A stretch of 17,315 nucleotides of DNA from an uncultured Clostridia bacterium (GCA_947627335.1 CANQVQ010000026.1:1-17315); one strand, 5' to 3'; positions 1-7,565 are shown, numbered from the stretch's first letter. The notes: generated by a model not told the origin, from the letters alone. A program made the numbers and translations.

Positions 1-1266
1 GACGAGGCGCACCGCATGGGCGTCGCCGTCCTGCTCGACGTCGTGCATTCCCACGCCGCACGGAACACGAACGAGGGGATCAACGAGTTCGACGGGACGG
101 ACAACCAGTTCTTCCGCGAAGGTCCCGACGGCGACCACCCGGCGTGGGGGACGAAACTGTTCCGCTACGGCAAGGACGAGGTGCTGCACTTCCTGCTTTC
201 CAACCTGAAATACTGGCTGGAGGAATTTCACTTCGACGGCTTCCGCTTCGACGGCGTGACGTCCATGCTCTACCGCGACCACGGGCTGGGCAGGGCGTTC
301 ACGGACTACAGCTGCTACTTTTCGCTCAACACCGACACCGAGGCGGTCACCTACCTGCAGCTTGCAAACGAGTTGGTCCACGCCGTCGCCCCGCACGCGA
401 TCACGGTCGCGGAGGATATGTCCGGGATGCCGGGGATGTGCCTGCCGATCCGCGACGGGGGGATCGGGTTCGATTACCGGCTCGCGATGGGCGTGCCGGA
501 CGTGTGGGTGAAATTCGTGACCGACCTGCGGGACGAACAGTGGGACATGGAGAAGCTCTGGTACGAATTGACCACCCGCCGTCCGGGGGAAAAGAACGTC
601 GGCTACTGCGAATCCCACGACCAGGCGCTCGTCGGGGACAAGACCCTGCTGTTCCGCCTGTGCGACGCGGAGATGTACACGGGCATGGAGAAGCGGTCGC
701 AGAATACGGTCATCGACCGTGGGGTCGCCCTGCACAAGATGATCCGCCTGCTGACCGCCACGCTCGCCGGAGAAGCCTACCTCAACTTCATGGGCAACGA
801 GTTCGGACACCCGGAATGGATCGACTTCCCCCGCGAGGGCAACGGCTGGTCCTACGCCTACTGTCGCCGCCAGTGGAGCCTCGCCGACAACGGGTTCCTG
901 CGCTACGGGGAGCTGCAGGCGTTCGATCGGGCGATGACGGCTCTGCTCCGCGACGAGCGGATCCTGGAAAAGAAAACAAGGCGGTTGGAAGTCTCGCAGG
1001 CGGAAAAAAGGATCGTCTACGCGAAGGGGCAGGTGCTGTTCGCCTTCAATTTCCACCCGACGCAGTCCTTCGCGTCCTGCTTCGTCCCCGCGCCGTCGGC
1101 GGGAAGGTACCGCGTGCTGTTCTCGTCGGACGACGAGCGGTTCGGTGGGTTCGGTCGCGTGGACGGGGCGTATGTGTACCGTGCGGCGAAGGTCGCGGAC
1201 GGGCGGTACGGGTTTCGGTGTTATCTGCCGGCGAGAAGCGCAATCGTATTTCGGAAGGAAACGTAA
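1..1266 (+). CDS. glgB: 1,4-alpha-glucan branching enzyme, GH13_8 (eukaryote-type), C-terminal part
   Basis: The reading frame is open from base 1, so the N-terminus (CBM48 and start of the barrel) lies outside the window. The enzyme cuts alpha-1,4-glucan chains and re-attaches the piece by an alpha-1,6 bond, making glycogen branches in the cytoplasm. All four GH13 regions are visible, numbering from the Met at base 16: region I DVVHSH (8-13), region II GFRFDGVTSM with nucleophile D79 (bases 250-252), region III VAEDMSG with acid/base E133, and region IV ESHDQ with transition-state stabiliser D202 (bases 619-621). GFRFDGVTSM and YCESHDQ are typical of the eukaryotic/GH13_8 branching enzymes, not of E. 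coli-type GlgB. An all-beta C-terminal domain follows from about residue 320 and ends in RKET. It stops just before a terminator, and no glg partner is visible. Identity is secure; the subfamily comes from motif memory. Confidence 0.93.
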   Translation, partial: DEAHRMGVAVLLDVVHSHAARNTNEGINEFDGTDNQFFREGPDGDHPAWGTKLFRYGKDEVLHFLLSNLKYWLEEFHFDGFRFDGVTSMLYRDHGLGRAFTDYSCYFSLNTDTEAVTYLQLANELVHAVAPHAITVAEDMSGMPGMCLPIRDGGIGFDYRLAMGVPDVWVKFVTDLRDEQWDMEKLWYELTTRRPGEKNVGYCESHDQALVGDKTLLFRLCDAEMYTGMEKRSQNTVIDRGVALHKMIRLLTATLAGEAYLNFMGNEFGHPEWIDFPREGNGWSYAYCRRQWSLADNGFLRYGELQAFDRAMTALLRDERILEKKTRRLEVSQAEKRIVYAKGQVLFAFNFHPTQSFASCFVPAPSAGRYRVLFSSDDERFGGFGRVDGAYVYRAAKVADGRYGFRCYLPARSAIVFRKET

Positions 1267-1276
1267 AAAAACAAAA

Positions 1277-1313
1277 AAGTCCCGACGCCGGATAAAAAAC
1301 GACGTCGGGATTT
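1277..1313. terminator. Bidirectional rho-independent terminator between glgB and aepY
   Basis: The 8-bp arms tcccgacg (1280-1287) and cgtcggga (1303-1310) pair perfectly. A G-T pair and two A-T pairs extend the base of the stem, around a 15-nt loop. On the minus strand the stem is followed by a T-rich tract (complement of 1264-1278), which makes it a good terminator for the phosphonate operon. On the plus strand the following attt..tttt is weaker but serves the branching enzyme gene. Confidence 0.82.
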
Positions 1314-1328
1314 CTTATGCGTTTTGTT

Positions 1329-2447
1329 TCACCCGTTCAGGAAAGACATGAACGCGTTCTTGTTTTCGATGGCGCTGGTCGTCGGGCGACCGAGGTCCGC
1401 ACGGGCGCCGATGGCGCATTTGACCTCGAGGAAGCTCAGTTCGCGGCACTCCTTCGCGTCCCGCAGGGCGGTTTCCAGTTCCGCCGCCGTCCGCGCCGTC
1501 AGGACGTGCGGATAGCCGCACGCCTTCGCGACCGCGGGCAGATCGACGCTTCCCGCCGCCGTCGGCATTCCGCCGACGCTCTCGTGGGCGTTGTTGTTGA
1601 GCAGAACGTGGATCAGATTCTTCGGTTTCACGCTCCCGATGACCGCGAGCGCGCCCATGTGCATCAGCAGCGCCCCGTCCCCGTCGAGGCACCAGAATCG
1701 TTTTTCCGGCTTTTGCAGAGCCGCGCCGAGCGCGATCGACGAGCTGTGCCCCATCGACCCGACGGTCAAAAAGTCCCGCCCATGCCCGACGTTCGCCGCT
1801 TCGCGCAGTTCAAACAGTTCGCGGGACGCCTTCCCGGTCGTGCAGACGACCGCGTCCTCCCCGCTGACGGCGAGCAGACGGCGGATCGCCTCCTCCCGCG
1901 TCAGGGTGTAATCGTTGCGGTAGACCCTGCGCCCGTCGTAGGTCAGCGCACCCTTGCGCACGACGAAAGCGACCTGCTTTCCCGCCGCAAGCAGCTCCCG
2001 AAAGCCGTCCATCGCCTGCCGCAGTTGCTCCACGGTCGTCTCCTTCCCGACGATAAAACAGGAAACGTCCAGCGTTTCGAGCAGGCGGACCGTCACTTCC
2101 CCCTGAAAACGGTGCTGCGGCTCGTCCGGCACGCCCGGCTCCCCCCGCCAGCCGACGACGAACACGCACGGCACGGCGTAGACCGCTCCGTTGAGCAGGG
2201 AGGCGAGCGGGTTGACCGCGTTCCCCTCCCCGCTGTTCTGGAGGTAGACCAGCGGGACCTTGCCGGTCGCGAAATGGTATCCGGCGGCAAGCGCGACGCA
2301 ATTCCCCTCGTTCGCGGCGATCAGGTGCCGCCGAGGGTCCTCCCCGTAGGCATCCAGCAGGTAATCGCAGAGCGGGCGAAGCAGGGAATCCGGTACGCCG
2401 GTATAGAATTCCGCCCCCACGGTGCGCAGGAAATCGGTGACTTGCAT
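1329..2447 (-). CDS. aepY: Phosphonopyruvate decarboxylase (ThDP-dependent)
   Basis: This 372-aa cytoplasmic enzyme decarboxylates 3-phosphonopyruvate to phosphonoacetaldehyde and CO2. That irreversible step pulls the unfavourable PEP mutase equilibrium forward. The family signature is clear: FYTGVPDSLL (14-23), AANEGN with the cofactor-activating Glu at E47, and YLQNSGEGNAVNP (68-80). The C-terminal half holds VGSMGHSSSIALG (229-241) and the ThDP/Mg motif, GDG at 256-258 followed by NNN at 284-286. The length is normal for Ppd/AepY. ATG at 2447 is preceded by GGGAGGAAA at good spacing. The gene begins 15 nt after the PEP mutase stop and is last in the operon, just before the terminator. Sulfopyruvate decarboxylase is a related alternative, but the adjacent PEP mutase settles the substrate. 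Confidence 0.94.
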   Translation of the reverse strand: MQVTDFLRTVGAEFYTGVPDSLLRPLCDYLLDAYGEDPRRHLIAANEGNCVALAAGYHFATGKVPLVYLQNSGEGNAVNPLASLLNGAVYAVPCVFVVGWRGEPGVPDEPQHRFQGEVTVRLLETLDVSCFIVGKETTVEQLRQAMDGFRELLAAGKQVAFVVRKGALTYDGRRVYRNDYTLTREEAIRRLLAVSGEDAVVCTTGKASRELFELREAANVGHGRDFLTVGSMGHSSSIALGAALQKPEKRFWCLDGDGALLMHMGALAVIGSVKPKNLIHVLLNNNAHESVGGMPTAAGSVDLPAVAKACGYPHVLTARTAAELETALRDAKECRELSFLEVKCAIGARADLGRPTTSAIENKNAFMSFLNG

Positions 2448-2462
2448 AGCGTTTCCTCCCCG

Positions 2463-3758
2463 TCAGAGTTCGTCGATCAGCGTGATGATGTCCTTGATCG
2501 GCAGCAGCCGGTCGTCCACCTCTTTGGCGCGGTGGTAGCGCAGAATGTCCTCCGCCGTGCGCTGCATCGCCGGAAAGGCGCTTCGCGTGAGTTGGTTGGC
2601 GTAGATGACGATGTTGACCCCGTGGTCCGCCAGTTCCTCCTCCGTGACGCTGTTGAACGAGGACGGCACGACGACGATGGGGGTGTGCGGATCGGTTTCG
2701 CGGAAGCGGTCGCAGAATTCGAGGATCTCCGCCGGGTCCTTCCGACGGCTGTGGATCATGATGCCGTCCGCTCCCGCCCCGACGAACGCCGACGCACGCG
2801 TCAGCGCATCCTCCATGCCCTTTTCGAGGATCAGGCTCTCGATCCGGGCGATGATCATGAAATCCTCGGTCAGCTGGGCGTGCTTGCCCGCCGCGATCTT
2901 GGCGCAGAAATCCTCGATAGGCGCCTGCTCCTGTTCAACCTCCGTGCCGAACAGGCTGTTCTTTTTCAGCCCCATCTTGTCCTCGATGATGACCGCACTG
3001 ACCCCCATTCGCTCCAGCGTGCGGACGTTGTAGACGAAATGTTCGGGCAGTCCGCCGGTGTCGCCGTCGAGAATGATCGGCTTGGTCGTGACCTCCATGA
3101 TGTCGTCGACCGTGCGCAGACGGGAGGACATATCCACCAGTTCGATGTCCGGCTTCCCCTTCGCCGTCGAATCGCAAAGCGAACTCAGCCACATCGCGTC
3201 GAACTGGTCCAGACGACCGTTATGCTCGACGACGGTCTTTTCGGCGATCAGCCCGGTCAGCCCGCTGTGCGCCTCGATCGCCTTGACGACCGGGCAGATG
3301 CGGATCAACTGCCGAAGCCGCTTGCGGCGGTACTCCGGCATGGCAAGCTTTTCCTTCAGTTGGGTATCCACCGTGCGGACGGCTTCGGTACGGGTGTACG
3401 GAACGTCCAGAATCTGCCCGCCGTAGGCGGAAAGCAGGGATTCGACGCTCGCACGGATCCCCGCCATCGGACCGGTCAGCCAGTTGTCGCCGTGGATCAC
3501 ATAGTCCGGGCGCAGGCTCGGAATGACGTCGCCGTACATCATATCGTTCTGCACGACGACCTCCTCCACCCCGTCGATCTCGCCGTACAGCCGCATACGC
3601 TCCGCAAGCGACCGCGTCGGGAACCGATTGAAGCGGATCAACGCTTCGTCCGAAAGCGCCCCGACGACGACCTTGCCGTAGCGGTGGGCTTGTTCGACGA
3701 TATTCAGATGCCCCTCATGGATAACGTCCGTGCAGAAGCAGGCGTAAACGGTTTTCAC
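2463..3758 (-). CDS. aepX: Phosphoenolpyruvate mutase with N-terminal cytidylyltransferase-like domain
   Basis: It isomerises phosphoenolpyruvate to phosphonopyruvate, forming the C-P bond, the first step of almost all known phosphonate pathways. The 431-aa protein has two domains. Residues 1 to about 130 are a cytidylyltransferase-like Rossmann domain with HEGH at 14-17; its usual RTxGIST motif appears as RTEAVRT (123-129), so the serine is lost. Residues from about 145 are the isocitrate-lyase-type mutase barrel, with DGDTGG at 231-236 and the diagnostic EDK-X5-NS motif at 259-268 (E259, D260, K261, N267, S268). The same two-domain layout occurs in Bacteroides-type AepX proteins. The start is GTG at 3758, behind the purine-rich GGAGAGGGGGAG. 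It lies 32 nt downstream of the Rossmann oxidoreductase and 15 nt upstream of aepY. Whether the N-terminal domain is active cannot be judged from sequence. Confidence 0.95.
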   Translation of the reverse strand: MKTVYACFCTDVIHEGHLNIVEQAHRYGKVVVGALSDEALIRFNRFPTRSLAERMRLYGEIDGVEEVVVQNDMMYGDVIPSLRPDYVIHGDNWLTGPMAGIRASVESLLSAYGGQILDVPYTRTEAVRTVDTQLKEKLAMPEYRRKRLRQLIRICPVVKAIEAHSGLTGLIAEKTVVEHNGRLDQFDAMWLSSLCDSTAKGKPDIELVDMSSRLRTVDDIMEVTTKPIILDGDTGGLPEHFVYNVRTLERMGVSAVIIEDKMGLKKNSLFGTEVEQEQAPIEDFCAKIAAGKHAQLTEDFMIIARIESLILEKGMEDALTRASAFVGAGADGIMIHSRRKDPAEILEFCDRFRETDPHTPIVVVPSSFNSVTEEELADHGVNIVIYANQLTRSAFPAMQRTAEDILRYHRAKEVDDRLLPIKDIITLIDEL

Positions 3759-3790
3759 AGGAACTCCCCCTCTCCTTCTCGATTCCGCGC

Positions 3791-4966
3791 TCAGCGGAAT
3801 TTTTCGATGATCTCGCGGACGAGGAAGTCCGCCGTTTCATCGATGCGGTCGAACGGGACGTGCTTGGGCAGGTCCGCGCCGAAAGCAGTCCGGCATTTCG
3901 CGACCAGTTCGTCGGTATAGGTCAGCACCCCGTCCTCGATCCGTTCGATGCCGTCGAGATAGATGGATTCGCGGTTCTTCCGCCGCATTTCCGCGAGCGA
4001 AAACGGCTTTTCAAGCACTTCCGCACGGATGACCGCGTCCCGCCCGTCGAGCAGGACCGGGTATCCGCCGATCTCGCCGAATGCGCCGGGGATATGCAGC
4101 TTGCGCGCCTCCCGCCCCCGCGCCACGTCCAGACAGGCACGCAGGATCTCGTAATCGCTGGACGCGTTCATCATGTTGCGCTTCGCGTCGACCGGCATGG
4201 GGATGGCGCAGCGGGAAAACAGCTCGCTCTGCGGGACCGACAGGACTTCCCCGCGGTACCGCAGTTCCAGCAAAAGCGTCTGCCCCTCCGACTGCCCCTC
4301 CTTGCTGATGCAGACGTCGTGGAAGTGGGAGGCGGCGAAGGTCACGTCGATGTTGTACGGGTCGGGGATCCCGAGCAGCTCCCCGGCGGCGAGCTTGAAG
4401 CGGTAGACGAGATGGTTGAGGTTGCCGCTGCCGAAATCCGGGTACGGAAGCCCCGCAGACTTCAGCCACGGGAGGATCGCGTCGGAATAGGACGTATTGA
4501 CGACGATCGCGTCCGAGCCCGCCAGTTCGCACGCCCGCATGAGGTTGCGCACATACTTGACCGAAAGCGGCGCCCAGATGCCGTAGGCGCGGACGTTCTT
4601 CCACGAGATGCTGCCGTACTTCAGCCCGGCGTAGGCGCGACTGCTGTTGACGACGAGATCCGGCTTCCAGGACGAAAGCGCCGAGGCGACGGACGGAATA
4701 TCGTCCAAATCGACCGTGTCGAAAATGCGGATCGGGGCGCGGTAACGCCCGCGAATGGACGTCGCGACCCGCAGAATGTTCACGTCGGACGCCAGTTTTT
4801 CCGGGTTCCGCCCGGCGACGGCGAGTTCGACGCCTTCGTCCGCGTCCGAAAGCAGATAATCGAGCAGGTAGTGTCCGACGCTCCCCAGCCCGACGATAAG
4901 GATCCGCGCCTTGCGGGTCTTGCAGGCTTCCCGCAGCAGATCGAGTTTGCGTTCCAACGGTGTCAT
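3791..4966 (-). CDS. NAD(P)-binding Rossmann oxidoreductase of unassigned family in phosphonate operon
   Basis: This 391-aa protein has a dinucleotide-binding motif ILIVGLGSVGHYL at 22-34 (glycines 26, 28, 31). The second strand ends in VAGRN, where the Arg hints at NADP, as in saccharopine-dehydrogenase-like proteins. Later segments such as VNTSYSD, GSGNLNHLVYRFK and FAASHFHD, and the C-terminal IPGAFGEIGGYPVLL, loosely recall lactate/malate dehydrogenases. I cannot assign it to a characterised family. The start codon ATG at 4966 overlaps the previous stop as ATGA and follows AGGGAGGAAT, so translation is coupled. No iron-type alcohol dehydrogenase or transaminase is present in the operon. 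The inferred role is therefore the redox step after AepY, for example reduction of phosphonoacetaldehyde, or modification of another phosphonate intermediate. That role is a guess from context. Confidence 0.72.
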   Translation of the reverse strand: MTPLERKLDLLREACKTRKARILIVGLGSVGHYLLDYLLSDADEGVELAVAGRNPEKLASDVNILRVATSIRGRYRAPIRIFDTVDLDDIPSVASALSSWKPDLVVNSSRAYAGLKYGSISWKNVRAYGIWAPLSVKYVRNLMRACELAGSDAIVVNTSYSDAILPWLKSAGLPYPDFGSGNLNHLVYRFKLAAGELLGIPDPYNIDVTFAASHFHDVCISKEGQSEGQTLLLELRYRGEVLSVPQSELFSRCAIPMPVDAKRNMMNASSDYEILRACLDVARGREARKLHIPGAFGEIGGYPVLLDGRDAVIRAEVLEKPFSLAEMRRKNRESIYLDGIERIEDGVLTYTDELVAKCRTAFGADLPKHVPFDRIDETADFLVREIIEKFR

Positions 4967-5724
4967 GTCGATTCCTCCCTGTTTTTGGGTATTCTGTCGA
5001 AATCCGAAACGGTGTTGCAGTTGATCCAGTCCGCAAACGGAAGCACGCGGTAGTTTTCCCGGTCCTCCCCGCCGAAATACCGTTCGATAAGGGTCAGGTT
5101 CGTCCCCTGCCAGTCGCTTTCGGGCATCTCCCGCACGAGCGTGCGCAGGCGGTCCGGGTCGGCGAACTTCCAGACCTGTCCGGAGTTGCGGATCTCCGTG
5201 AAGGGTTCGTCGATGCGCAGGGCGCCGTGACCGATGTCGAAGCGGTAATGCACGCGTCCGCGCAGATCGAAATAGAAAACGACGGAACGGTCCGCGAGGA
5301 TGGGTTCGCGGTTATAGGTCAGCACGTCCGACGGGGCTTCGCACACGGCGGAAAAGGACGGTGGATCGAGGTACAGGTCGCCCTCGGCAAAGACCAATTC
5401 GTCGAACGGCTCCCCGCACGCCTCCCGCAGACCGCAGTACAGGCTCCAGCCGGACCCGTACCGCGCATAGGACAGGTTGTTCACCAGCGTCAGGCGGTCC
5501 GCAAGGTCGGGAAATTCCCGCCGAACGGCGTCCGCCAGCTCCGCAAAGCGGTATCCGCCGACGAGGACATACCGATCGAACGACACCGGCTGCCGCAGCA
5601 GGCGGGACAGCAGGCAGGTCGAGAAATCCCCCCGACGGTACAGGCACTTGACGCATTCCCGCCCGACCGAGCGCGAGAACCGCGTCGCCATGCCCGCGAC
5701 GGTCACGACCAGCGTCCGCGTCAT
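4963..5724 (-). CDS. MobA/LicC/PntC-like nucleotidyltransferase, candidate phosphonate cytidylyltransferase
   Basis: This 253-aa protein is probably a sugar-nucleotidyltransferase-fold enzyme that activates a small phospho- or phosphono-alcohol or amine with an NTP. It opens with VVTVAGMATRF (6-16), a variant of the NTP-binding LAAGxGSRF loop, followed by KCL at 26-28. The segment VNNLSYARYGSGWSLY (81-96) and FAEGDLYLD (112-120), whose D116 suits metal binding, resemble the NN..Y..YN..SLY and DGD segments of LicC-type phosphocholine cytidylyltransferases. The open frame extends to 5895, but the real start is ATG at 5724. It overlaps the epimerase stop as ATGA and sits behind GGGAG, and the family motif begins right after it. 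The PEP mutase context points to CTP:phosphonate cytidylyltransferase, as described for PntC of Treponema denticola. Nucleotide and substrate are inferred. Confidence 0.8.
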   Translation of the reverse strand: MTRTLVVTVAGMATRFSRSVGRECVKCLYRRGDFSTCLLSRLLRQPVSFDRYVLVGGYRFAELADAVRREFPDLADRLTLVNNLSYARYGSGWSLYCGLREACGEPFDELVFAEGDLYLDPPSFSAVCEAPSDVLTYNREPILADRSVVFYFDLRGRVHYRFDIGHGALRIDEPFTEIRNSGQVWKFADPDRLRTLVREMPESDWQGTNLTLIERYFGGEDRENYRVLPFADWINCNTVSDFDRIPKNREEST

Positions 5725-6703
5725 TTCGTCAGCTCCCGCACGCACGCTTCGATGCCCCGTTCGAGCGGGACGGACGGCGTCCAGCCGGTGCGCGAGCGGA
5801 TCTTTTCGGTGTTCAGCACCCGACGCTCCGGGTCGGACGCACGGTACCCGTTGAACGTGATCTGCGGATCCGCCACGCCGAGCTTGTCTGCGCACAGCCG
5901 CACGAGGTCGAGGATGGAGATCTCCTCCTCCGTCGCGACGTTGTAGACGCTCCCGTCGAGGGCGGACGGCGTGCGGATCAGGGCGAGCACCGCCGAACAG
6001 CTGTCCGCGTTATAGAGGAAGGTCCGGCGGTTCTTCCGGCTGTTTTCCAGCAGTTCCACGCCCCCGGTGTCCCGCAGTTGGCGCAGGATGTGGGGGATGA
6101 TGTGCTTCGGATAAAGCTCGCTCTTGCTGTAGACGTTCGCGAAGCGGATCGAGCAGCCTTTGATCTGCCCCTCGTCCACCGCGTCGCGCAGGAAGAACTC
6201 GGTCAGCAGTTTCCCGGTCGCGTAACTGGTCCGCTGGCTGTGCTCGGCGTTCGCAAGGCGGATGTAATCGCTCTCCTTTACCCCGCCTTCCGCCCAGGAC
6301 GCCATGGAGTAGACCTCCGAGGTAGAGCAGTTGATATAGGTGTCCGCACCGACCGCGATCGCCTGGTCGAGGAACCGCTTCATGCCGACGACGTTGGTCT
6401 GGAAGGTGCGGTTGACGTGGTAGAAGTGTTCCGTATGCACCACGGCGGCACAGTTGACGTAGACGATCCGATCGACCTGCGGCGCTTCCGCAAGCACCTC
6501 CTGCCGAACGGTTTCCATCTGTTCCGGAGGTCGAACGGGTGAAAGACGAACAGCGGGTGGTCCCGCAGATCCTCGACCGACGCGAAGGAGGACGCGAAGA
6601 AGTTGTCGAATCCGATGACCTTCGTCCCCGCTCCGACCGCCTGTCGGGCAAGCTCGCTGCCGGTCATGCCGGTCACGCCGCTGACGACGTAGAGTTCTTT
6701 CAT
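5721..6703 (-). CDS. NAD-dependent epimerase/dehydratase (extended SDR), apparent -1 frameshift
   Basis: Two overlapping frames together make one extended SDR of about 327 aa, probably acting on a nucleotide-activated sugar. The N-terminal frame starts at ATG 6703 and gives MKELYVVSGVTGMTG with the GxxGxxG NAD-binding loop (9-15), running to HPFDLRN at 6521. The C-terminal frame takes over at QMETVRQE and contains NCSTSEVYS and the catalytic YATGK (Tyr at 6222-6224), ending at 5721. Adding one C after the AAC codon at 6523-6521 would restore one frame (RNQMETV). Either a base was lost in sequencing or assembly, or the gene is truly broken. It overlaps both neighbours by ATGA. The upstream open extension of the C-terminal frame to 6977 is antisense-like, low-complexity shadow and not coding. 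UDP-sugar epimerase or 4,6-dehydratase activity cannot be told apart here. Confidence 0.85.
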
Positions 6704-7419
6704 ATGCCTTTTTCCAGCCTTTCTCGGTAAAAATCATCCGTCTGTCCGCGGAACGTCCTCTGTTCCGCGGCGACGTCATAGGGTACTTTCTGCAGACGCA
6801 GGTCGCCGGTCGCCGTGTCGAGCAGGGCGAACTGGGCGTGCGGAACGTGGTTGCGGGGCTGCCCGACCGAACCGGGGTTGAGGAACGCCGTCCGCTTGCG
6901 GTCGCGGAAGGACGGGTCGTCGATCGGGTAGTAGACCTCGAAGTAGTGCGGGAGGTGGGAATGCCCGGAGAACACATAGTCGTACTTTCGGCACGCGTCC
7001 GACTGCGGTCCGGGGCGGACCGACCCCCAGTACACGTCGTCCGGGCTGCCGTGCAGCGCGAAGCAGCGCGCCCCGTCGGCGTCGAATGCGCACGGTCCGT
7101 CGGTCAGCTCGCGCAGGTACGCGAGGGTGTCGTCGGTCAGGACGCTTTGCGTGTAGCGTGCGCTTTGCCGCCCGCGCTCGGTCGAAAACCGGGAGAAGTC
7201 GCCGGTCAGGATCGCCTGCTCGTGGTTGCCCCGCAGGCTGCAAAGCACCGGGAACGTCCACGACCGCACGAGCGAAACCACCTCGTTCGAGCGCATCCCG
7301 TAGTCGATCAGGTCGCCGAGCAGCGCCAGCCCGTCCGGGGCTTCCCGTTCCAGCGCCTCGCCGACCGCACGCGTCGCTTCGAGGTTGCCGTGCAGGTCGG
7401 ACAGGATCGCGAGTTTCAT
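6700..7419 (-). CDS. Calcineurin-like metallophosphoesterase
   Basis: This 239-aa cytoplasmic dimetal phosphoesterase is the first gene of the phosphonate operon. The full set of family motifs is present: SDLHGN (D8, H10), LGDLIDYG (D36, D39), RGNHE (N65, H66), HGS (H123) and GHSHLP (H153, H155), then NPGSVGQPR. The layout resembles the YfcE/phosphodiesterase-like single-domain group. ATG at 7419 is preceded by AAAGGAG. The stop overlaps the epimerase start as ATGA. In this operon it might release a phosphate or nucleotide from a phosphonate or sugar intermediate, or act as a housekeeping phosphodiesterase. The substrate is unknown. The 5' leader from the predicted promoter is about 100 nt. 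Confidence 0.9.
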   Translation of the reverse strand: MKLAILSDLHGNLEATRAVGEALEREAPDGLALLGDLIDYGMRSNEVVSLVRSWTFPVLCSLRGNHEQAILTGDFSRFSTERGRQSARYTQSVLTDDTLAYLRELTDGPCAFDADGARCFALHGSPDDVYWGSVRPGPQSDACRKYDYVFSGHSHLPHYFEVYYPIDDPSFRDRKRTAFLNPGSVGQPRNHVPHAQFALLDTATGDLRLQKVPYDVAAEQRTFRGQTDDFYRERLEKGI

Positions 7420-7491
7420 CCTGCGTTCTCCTTTCGTGTGGATTTTCGACGTTTTTGAACGAGGCGCGGTCGCTTTCTTTCCGACGACGTC

Positions 7492-7528
7492 TGTTCATTT
7501 TTTGAAAATATATCTGAAATGATGAACA
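7492..7528. promoter_or_regulatory. Inverted repeat over the predicted transcription start of the phosphonate operon
   Basis: The arms tgttcat (7492-7498) and atgaaca (7522-7528) are perfect 7-bp inverted repeats with a 23-nt AT-rich centre. They sit immediately downstream of the -10 box. They could be a repressor operator or form a 5' hairpin in the leader. No known riboswitch is recognisable in the remaining leader. Confidence 0.4.
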
Positions 7529-7529
7529 C

Positions 7530-7558
7530 AGTATACGCCCGTTTTTCGGAAATGTCAA
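7530..7558 (-). promoter_or_regulatory. Sigma-A-type promoter of the phosphonate operon
   Basis: Read on the minus strand, a perfect TTGACA -35 box (complement of 7553-7558) is separated by 17 nt from TATACT (complement of 7530-7535). Transcription should start near 7523, giving a leader of about 100 nt before the metallophosphoesterase ATG. No other good promoter is visible between the six operon genes, whose spacings are very short. Confidence 0.85.
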
Positions 7559-7565
7559 GCGTTTT

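Noticed and set aside
1317..3920. 867-codon open frame on the plus strand, opposite aepY and aepX
   Set aside because: It is the antisense shadow of two genes with complete catalytic motifs. The translation is Arg/Asp/Gln-rich without domains, as expected in high-GC DNA.
5725..5895. 57-codon upstream extension of the nucleotidyltransferase
   Set aside because: It lies inside the SDR gene, encodes Arg-rich shadow sequence, and the ATG at 5724 has an ATGA overlap, a ribosome binding site and the start of the family motif.
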